Shown: piece after piece, positions 54,327 to 60,738 of the stretch
Layout: each line of letters begins with the position of its first letter
Numbering within the stretch: the stretch's first letter is position 1
NCBI GenBank assembly: GCA_029547025.1
Contig: JAKPQA010000175.1
Location: 1 to 63,346 of the forward strand
Origin: Armatimonadota bacterium
GTDB lineage: Bacteria > Armatimonadota > Zipacnadia > UBA1398 > JAKPQA01
Direction of reading: 5' to 3'
Length of the DNA: 63,346 bases
Notes under the pieces: generated by a model
Told to the model about the DNA's origin: nothing
The model's input: only the letters and a program-made list of their open reading frames with translations
Databases searched by the model: none
Made by a program: the position numbers and the translations under genes

Positions 54327-55222
54327 TGGAGCGCTCCGGACGCGTGCGGAAGGGCATCGTGCTGGCCGGTGGAGCGGGAACGCGCCTCTACCCGCTCACG
54401 GAGGTCACCTCGAAGCAGCTCCTTCCCGTCTATGACAAGCCCATGGTCTACTACCCGCTGGCGACGCTCATATCGGGCGGGATCAGTGATATACTGCTGA
54501 TCAGCACTCCACGCGACCTGCCGCGCTTCCGCGAGGTGCTCGGCGACGGCTCGCGCTTTGGCATCGCGCTGTCGTACGTGGAACAGCCCCGGCCCGAGGG
54601 CATCGCGCAATCATTCATCCTCGGCCGGGATTTCATCGCCGACCAGGCGGTGTGCCTCATCCTCGGCGATAACCTCTTCTACGGCGAGATGGACCCGTTC
54701 TTCGAGGCGCTCGCGCACACCGAGGGTGCCACGATCTTTGGCTACCCCGTGCGCGATCCGCAGCGGTACGGCGTCATCGAGCTGGACGGCCACGGCCGGC
54801 CGGTCTCGATCGAGGAGAAGCCGGCGCACCCGCGCAGTAGCCTCGCGGTTCCCGGTTTGTACGTGTACGACGGGCGCGTCTGTGACTTCGCGCTCGAGCT
54901 GAGGCCCTCGGCCCGGGGGGAGCTCGAGATCACCGACCTCAATCGTGCCTACATGGCGGAGGGAACGCTCCGGGTGGGCCGCCTCGGCCGCGGCACGGCC
55001 TGGCTCGACACGGGCACGCCCGAGTCGCTGCACGCCGCGTCGACCTTCGTCGCCACCATCGAGCAGCGCCAGAGCGTGAAGATCGGCTGCCCCGAGGAAG
55101 CCGCGCTCCGGCAGGGGCTCATCAGCCCCGACGACATGCTGACCCGCCTCGCCAACATGCCGGCGACGGATTACCGCGCCTACGTCGAGGGCGTGTGCAG
55201 GGAGCTGGCGGGAGGAAGGTAG
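54326..55222 (+). CDS. rmlA: Glucose-1-phosphate thymidylyltransferase RmlA
   Basis: A 298-residue nucleotidyltransferase producing dTDP-glucose, the substrate of RmlB. The full signature reads GIVLAGGAGTRLYPLTEVTS then KQLLPVYDKPMVYYPL; further blocks are YVEQPRPEGIAQSFILG, LILGDNLFYG, and GTAWLDTGTPESLHAAS. ATG 54326 overlaps the rmlB stop as TGATG, so the pair is coupled. It probably supplies a surface polysaccharide. Confidence 0.95.
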   Translation: MERSGRVRKGIVLAGGAGTRLYPLTEVTSKQLLPVYDKPMVYYPLATLISGGISDILLISTPRDLPRFREVLGDGSRFGIALSYVEQPRPEGIAQSFILGRDFIADQAVCLILGDNLFYGEMDPFFEALAHTEGATIFGYPVRDPQRYGVIELDGHGRPVSIEEKPAHPRSSLAVPGLYVYDGRVCDFALELRPSARGELEITDLNRAYMAEGTLRVGRLGRGTAWLDTGTPESLHAASTFVATIEQRQSVKIGCPEEAALRQGLISPDDMLTRLANMPATDYRAYVEGVCRELAGGR

Positions 55223-55242
55223 GCGGCCCGAGGCACGCAGGG

Positions 55243-55668
55243 TCAGTCCGGCCGCTCGCGGCGGTCCACGCCATCCACCTCCGACAGCTTGCGGTCGAAC
55301 GAATAGAGCCGCCCCTGGCAGTCCTCGAGGGCCGCCGCGCAGGCGCAGGCATCGCCGAAGCTCGCCACTGTGTGCGCGAACAGCCCCAACGCCCGGATGT
55401 AGCGGGCCTTCTCAGGCATGCGCAGTCCCTCGGCTTTGAGGATCGGCTCCAGCGCCCGCGCAATGGCGTCGTTGGGCTGCTTGTAGAAGCTCCCCAGCAC
55501 CCACACGACCTCCGCCAGTGTGACCGGGTCGCAGTGCAACACCTCACCTCCGCGCTCCATGCGCTCGAGAATGGCGGCCGCCTTGCCCGAGAGCTCGGGG
55601 TGGTCGTCCAGCAGGAACCGGAGCAGCACGTTGGCATCGACGATGGACACGGGCACCGGATCACTCAT
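55243..55668 (-). CDS. PIN-domain toxin (VapC-like)
   Basis: A 141-residue PIN-fold nuclease. Acidic residues are placed as in VapC: VSIVDANVLLRFLL (first Asp), LAEVVWVL (Glu), SFGDACACAAA (third acid) and YSFDRKLSEV (fourth). VapC toxins cut tRNA or rRNA with Mg2+. The start overlaps the AbrB-type antitoxin gene by 8 bases, the usual toxin-antitoxin layout. It is convergent with rmlA at a gap of 20 bases. Confidence 0.88.
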   Translation of the reverse strand: MSDPVPVSIVDANVLLRFLLDDHPELSGKAAAILERMERGGEVLHCDPVTLAEVVWVLGSFYKQPNDAIARALEPILKAEGLRMPEKARYIRALGLFAHTVASFGDACACAAALEDCQGRLYSFDRKLSEVDGVDRRERPD

Positions 55669-55912
55669 GGGCCACCTGCTCGGCCACCGTACGCTGCGCC
55701 TGTTCGCGCGCCGCGCTCCAGTCCATCGGGCCGTCGGCGACACAGTGTCGGAATGCGCCCCGGACCTCGGACACTGACCGGAGCGGGCGAATGACGATCT
55801 CGCCTTCGCGCCCCTCCACCTCGACTGTCGACGACGGGCCGATTCCGAACTTCCGACGCAGGGCCGCAGGTAGGGTGATCTGACCTTTGCTGGATACACG
55901 GGCAGATGCCAT
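55661..55912 (-). CDS. AbrB-type antitoxin (VapB-like)
   Basis: An 83-residue protein. The N-terminal half is a swapped-hairpin AbrB/SpoVT DNA-binding domain (ARVSSKGQITLPAALRRKFG, then SSTVEVEGREGEIVIRP). The C-terminal half (VADGPMDWSAAREQAQRTVA) should wrap and neutralise the toxin. ATG 55912 has GGGAGGTGA just upstream. It probably represses its own promoter. Confidence 0.88.
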   Translation of the reverse strand: MASARVSSKGQITLPAALRRKFGIGPSSTVEVEGREGEIVIRPLRSVSEVRGAFRHCVADGPMDWSAAREQAQRTVAEQVAHE

Positions 55913-55933
55913 GCATGTCACCTCCCGCTTGGT

Positions 55934-55992
55934 ATTCTACACCGTGCCAAGCGGCGGTGCCACGGCCCCTCGCGCCCGACTCGAAGTCGGGC
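55934..55992 (-). promoter_or_regulatory. Promoter/operator region of the toxin-antitoxin pair
   Basis: On the minus strand TAGAAT (55939-55934) with a weak TGGCAC 17 bases upstream could drive the pair. CCGTG at 55942 and CACGG at 55961 flank the spacer as an inverted repeat, a possible AbrB operator. Further upstream GCCCGACT (55974-55981) and AGTCGGGC (55985-55992) form a perfect 8-bp stem with a CGA loop, probably a terminator for the gene at 56093. Confidence 0.45.
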
Positions 55993-56092
55993 CTCCGACC
56001 GGGTGTCTGCGTGGCGAAGGAGGGCAAGGGCAGCGTCCCACCGCGCTCCAAGACCCCTCGTCGCTGGCGGCGCTGCCGCGAACGCGGCCCCG

Positions 56093-56287
56093 CTACGATC
56101 CCCCATTCGGTCCCGAGTGCCTCTTGATGTAGCGCAGAGCCATGAGGACGCCGAAGACGGCGCCGAGGCCCATCCCGATGGCGATCCGGTGCATCGCGAC
56201 TCCGACCCCGGCTCCTAACGCGACGCCAGGGCCGGCGCCAAATGCGATTCCCTGCTGCACGACACGACGATCCGGTGAGCCATTCAT
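56093..56287 (-). CDS. Small Gly-rich membrane protein
   Basis: A 64-residue protein: polar start (MNGSPDRRVVQQG), then two short Gly/Ala-rich hydrophobic helices (IAFGAGPGVALGAGVGVAMH and IAIGMGLGAVFGVLMAL) with GxxxG-like spacing, and a basic tail (RYIKRHSGPNGGS). It resembles small glycine-zipper membrane proteins in general form. No ribosome site is evident before ATG 56287, so it may be translated poorly or not be a gene. Confidence 0.4.
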   Translation of the reverse strand: MNGSPDRRVVQQGIAFGAGPGVALGAGVGVAMHRIAIGMGLGAVFGVLMALRYIKRHSGPNGGS

Positions 56288-56601
56288 GGGTTGTCTGTTC
56301 GCCCGTTCCGTACAGCTCCTGCGCAAATCCGCCGGCGGGCGGTCGGGGCCTGGGTGCGTCGTCGCTCCCCACCAGTGCCGGCTGAAGCCTGCGCTCCCGA
56401 AGCCCGCGTCGGCACCTGGTCCGGGGTTCCTCACGCCAACGACGGAGGGTCCCCTCCCCCGCCGCCGCTTGCCACCGCAACTGACGCCGCACTGGGCTCG
56501 CGCATACGGCTCCATGCCCTGTCATCGGTCCACAGGGCATTTCTACTAGGCGACGATCGGACACTGCTACTTCGCGCCGACGGAAATCACGAGTGAGGTA
56601 C
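56288..56601. other. Gap without a recognised gene
   Basis: About 310 bases between the small membrane protein gene and the promoter of the secreted protein at 56682. Frames are open on both strands, but none has a start signal or recognisable motif. I see no tRNA or clear repeat. Confidence 0.4.
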
Positions 56602-56629
56602 TTGACTGCATCTGTAGACTAGATATCAT
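56602..56629 (+). promoter_or_regulatory. Probable promoter of the secreted protein at 56682
   Basis: TTGACT at 56602-56607 and TATCAT at 56624-56629, 16 bases apart, in an A+T-rich patch. An alternative -10, TATAGT, follows a few bases later. Transcription would start near 56636-56640, about 45 bases before the coding region. Confidence 0.6.
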
Positions 56630-56681
56630 ATAGTGGTCATCGTTGGTCGATGGCAGGCCGTGCTGTTCCTGTCGTGCAAGG

Positions 56682-57257
56682 ATGGAGTCGAATGAAGAGA
56701 GAGAGAGAGAGCGTCACTCACTATCGAATCGTCTGAGCTTCATTGCGTTGCCGGTAGCCCTGGCGCTGGCCGGTGGCGCCTGTTCCGCGCAGGTCGTGCC
56801 CCCAACGGTCGTGTCCGTCTCGTCCAAGGTCTTCACCCCAATGAGCGGCAGCTATGTGGCAGGCCAGATGGTCACCGGGGCGACAGAGCATAGGGCTGTG
56901 TTCAATACGCTACAGGCCGATTTCCTGCCCTGCCGTCTGCGGCTCGTCTTCTCCCAGTACCCCTCGTGGGCGCAAAGCGCGGCCTATGGCGACACGCAGG
57001 ATCACTACACGTACGTGCGCCATGCGACCGTGCCGATGTTTGCCCAGCCGAACCCGCGCCTGAAGACTTGGTACATACCCAATGAGCAGGGTCCAAAGTC
57101 GTACGCGTTCGTCGCTACAACTATCGTCATCCCAGCGTCGTGCAGTCAGACGTACGGCCCGCCTCCCCCGCCGGTGCCGGCTGAGAAGGACCGCCCATAC
57201 ACGGAGGGCGTTGCCGTGGAGGGAAGCGCGGACGTGACGCAGATCAACGTGCCTTAG
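56682..57257 (+). CDS. Secreted protein of unknown function 1
   Basis: A 191-residue exported protein. The start is polar and charged (MESNEERERERHSLSNR), the hydrophobic signal core is FIALPVALALAGGACSAQ, and cleavage is probably near the end of it. The mature part looks beta-rich (VVSVSSKVFTPMSGSYVAGQ, TTIVIPASC) with one Cys pair and a Pro-rich stretch (GPPPPPVPAEK). I do not recognise it. An (AG)8 tract lies in codons 5-10. The ribosome-site-like AAGGATGGAG suits an out-of-frame ATG at 56692 better than ATG 56682, so the start is uncertain. Confidence 0.6.
   Translation: MESNEERERERHSLSNRLSFIALPVALALAGGACSAQVVPPTVVSVSSKVFTPMSGSYVAGQMVTGATEHRAVFNTLQADFLPCRLRLVFSQYPSWAQSAAYGDTQDHYTYVRHATVPMFAQPNPRLKTWYIPNEQGPKSYAFVATTIVIPASCSQTYGPPPPPVPAEKDRPYTEGVAVEGSADVTQINVP
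56696..56711 (+). repeat. (AG)8 dinucleotide tract at a signal-peptide start
   Basis: Eight AG units run from 56696 to 56711, just inside the secreted-protein gene. ATG 56692, which has the better ribosome site, is out of frame with the signal peptide at eight units. Losing one unit or gaining two would bring it into frame. Confidence 0.7.
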
Positions 57258-57343
57258 CTGCTGCCGGTGGGCCTGCGGCTACGATCGACGGGCCGTGTGA
57301 GGTGATGTTGCCTTCGCTGCCCCCACCACCCGAAAGGAAGTGC

Positions 57344-58006
57344 GTGAGCATGTCGTCGTCCGGTGCCAGACTCCCATTCGCGTGCAGAGCGGTTCAGTTC
57401 GCCCTTGCTGCTTCATTCCTCGTCATGGTGGCCGGCGCCAGTGCCCAGGGGCAGGCCGATCCTGCTGCCCCGACGGAGTGCCCCGCGGCCTATGTAGTCT
57501 CGTTTCGCATGATCACGGTCGCCCCAGCGGAAGGGAGAGATCCTGGTGAGTTTGGCGATGTACCATCAGGAGCATTCTTCTTTGCCCCCGATGATGGCGA
57601 TGGCTTCTATGACCGCGTGAAGCTGGCCGAGGCTTACGGGCGGGGCGTTCGCGAGGGCCTCGTGGCCACAGTGGGGCCCGTATACAGCATGAGCATGAAG
57701 CCCAACTCGAACCCAGTCGTCGTCTCCGGCGTGACGGGCGACGGCAGTGGAACCTGGTCAGTCAGTGCGTCCGTCGAACCGCTTACGCCCGATGGGAAGC
57801 GGGTCCGGCTCCATTCGGGATGGGATGTCGCCAGCCTGTTCGGCTTCGAGGTGCCGGGTCTGGGCACGAGCGACCACTGGTTGGGCGTCCCGCTCCCGCT
57901 GCACTCGGGGAACCGCGTGGGGTCCCCGGCAGACGGTGAAGCGGTGGGGCAGAAGTTCCGCGGCGGCTACACCATTCTGGTGCTGATCGAGAAGGCGGCC
58001 CCATAG
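57344..58006 (+). CDS. Secreted protein of unknown function 2
   Basis: A 220-residue exported protein with signal peptide (VQFALAASFLVMVAGASAQG) and a mature beta-rich part: AAYVVSFRMITVAPAEG, SGAFFFAPDDGDGFYDRVKL, VVVSGVTGDGSGTWSVSASV. I do not recognise the family. GTG 57344 is preferred from spacing to AAAGGAAG; ATG 57350 is the alternative. It follows secreted protein 1 by 86 bases in the same direction, and the two may be co-expressed. Confidence 0.65.
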   Translation: MSMSSSGARLPFACRAVQFALAASFLVMVAGASAQGQADPAAPTECPAAYVVSFRMITVAPAEGRDPGEFGDVPSGAFFFAPDDGDGFYDRVKLAEAYGRGVREGLVATVGPVYSMSMKPNSNPVVVSGVTGDGSGTWSVSASVEPLTPDGKRVRLHSGWDVASLFGFEVPGLGTSDHWLGVPLPLHSGNRVGSPADGEAVGQKFRGGYTILVLIEKAAP

Positions 58007-58025
58007 CGAGCTGGTCGGGAGGACG

Positions 58026-58067
58026 CGCGGCGGGTCGAGCCAGCCGAGTGCTGCCCGGCCCGCCGCG
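58026..58067. terminator. Hairpin between convergent genes
   Basis: CGCGGCGGG at 58026-58034 and CCCGCCGCG at 58059-58067 form a perfect 9-bp stem with a 24-base loop between the convergent genes ending at 58006 and 58098. It could serve both directions; there is no T-tract. Confidence 0.45.
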
Positions 58068-58097
58068 TGCGGTCTTCGGGCTCGTCTGCCGCAACAC

Positions 58098-58856
58098 TCA
58101 CCCTTCCTCGGCCATCTCAGTCACCATCCGTGCGTGCCAGGCCTCCAGCGATGACTCCACGAAGTAGGCTCGGTTCAGGGCGGTGCCGGTCTCGCCGGGC
58201 CCGAGGCGGCCCATCCAGGGGCTTGCGTGGATGCACGAGTACTCCATGTTCTGGAACAAGCACAGGCATGGCCGGCTGACGGTGGCGACGAGGCGCGAGC
58301 CGTCCCGCGAGACGATGGCCATCCACCCCTCGAGGGCCACATCGGGCGGTGAGCATGCGAATCGCGCGACGAAGGGGATGTCCTCCCACGGCGGAGCGCC
58401 ATCGACGCCATAGAGCTGCACGGCCGGCCTGGGGCCACAGTGCCGCGGGACCTCGATGAGCCGCCGGAGCTCGCCACGCCACCCGACCCAGTGCCGCAGA
58501 CACTCGTGGTCGCCGATCGACAGCGCACCGCCACACTGGAAGCAGTTGAAGGCCATGGCGTGAGCCCAGTCGCGATCGCTGAGGTTTGTGACCTTCATGT
58601 TGAGGTCCACGTGGTCCTCGAAGGGCGTCAGTAGCGCGGAGTATTCGAGCTCTCCCTCCACGCGGCCCGAGGTCTCAAAGGCGCCGCCGTCGCGCTCCTC
58701 CCACTTGGGCTCCACGCCGCCGAACCAGACGGGTCGCGCGGAGTCGCCGATGCACTCGGGGATGCCGAACCCGAATCGTTCGTCAGGGAAAGCCGGGACA
58801 TCGGTGGCGGACGCCGACATCTGCCCGGGAGCAGGCGTCAGAGTGATGCGGGCCAT
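58098..58856 (-). CDS. Uncharacterised beta-rich protein coupled to FGE-fold gene
   Basis: A 252-residue protein without signal peptide. It reads as a beta-sandwich (SALLTPFEDHVDLNMKVTN, FECRD-like blocks HAMAFNCFQCGGALSIGDHE, GWMAIVSRDGSRLVATVSRP) and several Cys/Trp residues. The layout resembles small carbohydrate-recognising or lyase-like domains in Planctomycetota, but I cannot name a family. ATG 58856 is the base after the stop of the FGE-fold gene, so the two are coupled. Confidence 0.6.
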   Translation of the reverse strand: MARITLTPAPGQMSASATDVPAFPDERFGFGIPECIGDSARPVWFGGVEPKWEERDGGAFETSGRVEGELEYSALLTPFEDHVDLNMKVTNLSDRDWAHAMAFNCFQCGGALSIGDHECLRHWVGWRGELRRLIEVPRHCGPRPAVQLYGVDGAPPWEDIPFVARFACSPPDVALEGWMAIVSRDGSRLVATVSRPCLCLFQNMEYSCIHASPWMGRLGPGETGTALNRAYFVESSLEAWHARMVTEMAEEG

Positions 58857-59639
58857 CTAGACCACCTCCTTCGCGCAGCGGAACCCGTAGAAGGCCGACC
58901 GGTTGTTGGCGAAGCCGCTCATGTTCCGCGCGGCCGGGCGGAGATTGATGGGGTCTTCGTTCATCCAGGAGCCGCCCTTGATGAACGCTGCGCCCGGGCC
59001 CGGCCCGTCGGCGCAGTACTCGGCGACGTTGCCGCTCATCTGCATGGCTCCGCACGGGCTGACGCCCCGGGGGTACTCCGTCACGGGGCACGTGTTGCAC
59101 GGACGTCCCACGCCGTCGCGATTCCAGCGGCAGGCGTCGGGATCGAACTCGTTGCCCCAGGGGTATTGCCGCCCATCGGTGCCGCGCGCGGCCTTCTCCC
59201 ACTCGGCCTCGGTGGGGAGCCGCTTCCCTGCCCACTGGGCGTAGGCCATGCAGTCTGAGAGGTCCACGAAGATGACGGGGTGATCCACCAAACCCTCGGG
59301 AACCGTGCTCCGCTGCCAGTGGAGAGGCGGCCGATGGCCCGTCGCTGCCACGAACTCCGCATACTGCGCATTGGTCACCGGGTGCACGTCGATGGCGAAG
59401 GTGGCGACTTCGGCTTCGCGGAGAGGCACTTCCCCCTCGAACCACGACGGGTGGTAGCCTCCCCGCTTGGCAAGCCGGTCCACGTCGCCTTCGGAGGTAC
59501 CCATCAGGAACGGCCCACCGGGGACGATGACCATGCCCTCCGGGGCCTCGGGCTGGGCTCCCGATCGGACGACGGCGGCCCCGGCCACCATCCCGCCGCC
59601 CACAGCCCCCAACCATGCGCGGCGCGTCAACCTCGCCAT
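58857..59639 (-). CDS. Exported formylglycine-generating-enzyme-fold protein
   Basis: A 260-residue protein with a Tat-like signal (RLTRRAWLGAVGGGMVAGAA) and an FGE-sulfatase domain: MVIVPGGPFLMGTSEGD, HPVTNAQYAEFVAATGH, RLPTEAEWEKAARG, MSGNVAEYCADG, GGSWMNEDPINLRPAARN, and FYGFRCA. True sulfatase-activating FGE uses two Cys, one in the R-Y-R-C-A-A-R block; here that block reads NLRPAARN, so the Cys is missing and formylglycine synthesis is unlikely. It may be a binding or other oxidoreductase variant. ATG 59639 follows GAGAGGGG. Confidence 0.85.
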   Translation of the reverse strand: MARLTRRAWLGAVGGGMVAGAAVVRSGAQPEAPEGMVIVPGGPFLMGTSEGDVDRLAKRGGYHPSWFEGEVPLREAEVATFAIDVHPVTNAQYAEFVAATGHRPPLHWQRSTVPEGLVDHPVIFVDLSDCMAYAQWAGKRLPTEAEWEKAARGTDGRQYPWGNEFDPDACRWNRDGVGRPCNTCPVTEYPRGVSPCGAMQMSGNVAEYCADGPGPGAAFIKGGSWMNEDPINLRPAARNMSGFANNRSAFYGFRCAKEVV

Positions 59640-59775
59640 GGCGGTCACCCCTCTCGCGGGTTCACTTGCTGCGGTTCGCCGTCGGCTGCCGACCCCCTAC
59701 GCGCGCGGTCGCCAGAGGCAATGTGGATGGGCTCGCCGAAGAACAAGCTCGATCACGCGGAACGGATGGTGTGGC

Positions 59776-60726
59776 ATGAGGATCAGCTCAGCGCTGTGCA
59801 TGGCTTCCGTCTTGGCTCCCGCGGCGGCTCAGGAGGGTTCCCCCCTGTCACGGGAGATCGTGGCGGGGGTCCGTGAGCCGCTGCCGGTGGTGCTCAGCAC
59901 CGACTGCGGGACCGAGATCGACGACCAGTGGGCCGTGATCTACCTCACCATCAGTCCCGAGGTCCGGATGCTGGGCTACATCGGTAACCACGCGGCCAAC
60001 GGCCTCTCGGGCGCGAAGGCGCGGGACACGGTGCTCGACGCGCTCGAGAACCGGCTCGGCGCCCGGGAACACGCGCCGGTGCTGGCGGGAGCCGATGGGC
60101 CCATCGCCGCGTTCGACGAGCCCAACGACAACGAAGCCGTCCGCTTTCTCGTCGAGCAGTCGAGAGCGTTCACGCCGCAGAACCGGCTCAATGTGCTCGT
60201 GATCGGATCACACACCGATGTGGCGTCGGCGATCCTCATCGATCCATCGATCACGCAGCGCATCCGCGTGGTGATGATGGGCTTCGACGACTGGCCGGGC
60301 GGGGGTGACCCGTGGAACGTGAAGAACGACCCGGCCGCGGCTCGCGTCGTGTTCGCCTCGGGTGTGCCACTCGTCGTTGGCTGCGGCGAGGTGGCGAAGC
60401 GCCACCTGAGCTTCACCACGGAGGAGGCGGAGGCCCTTCTGCGCGACACGGGCCCCACCGGGCGGTGGCTGGCAGAGTGTTTCGCGCAGTTCGGTGGACG
60501 GTTCGAGGTGGCCGGCCGACGCATCTGGCCGATCTGGGACGTGATCACGGTCGCCTACCTGCTGGGGTACACGCGAGACGCGGTCCACCACCGGCCTCGC
60601 ATCGAGGATGGTCTAGGGTTCGACCACTCGGCGCCCCAGGGGCAGCTCACGTGGGTCGAATGGGTCGACGAGGGCCATCTGTGGCCGGACTTCGCGGCCA
60701 AGCTGAGGGCATGGTCGCCGCGGTAG
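59776..60726 (+). CDS. Exported inosine/uridine-preferring nucleoside hydrolase-like protein
   Basis: A 316-residue protein of the nucleoside hydrolase fold, which releases a base from ribose with Ca2+. The metal-binding start reads VVLSTDCGTEIDDQWA at about 38-53 (Asp43, Asp49, Asp50), close to the family's D-x-D-x-G-x-D-D but with Cys-Gly-Thr. Further on are VLVIGSHTDVASAIL, DDWPGGGDPWNVKNDPAAA and RIWPIWDVITVAYLLG. A short signal peptide (MRISSALCMASVLAPAAAQ) suggests export, as in related DUF1593-like glycan enzymes. ATG 59776 is chosen for the signal peptide; the ribosome site is weak. Confidence 0.78.
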   Translation: MRISSALCMASVLAPAAAQEGSPLSREIVAGVREPLPVVLSTDCGTEIDDQWAVIYLTISPEVRMLGYIGNHAANGLSGAKARDTVLDALENRLGAREHAPVLAGADGPIAAFDEPNDNEAVRFLVEQSRAFTPQNRLNVLVIGSHTDVASAILIDPSITQRIRVVMMGFDDWPGGGDPWNVKNDPAAARVVFASGVPLVVGCGEVAKRHLSFTTEEAEALLRDTGPTGRWLAECFAQFGGRFEVAGRRIWPIWDVITVAYLLGYTRDAVHHRPRIEDGLGFDHSAPQGQLTWVEWVDEGHLWPDFAAKLRAWSPR

Positions 60727-60738
60727 ACTTGGGTCCCC

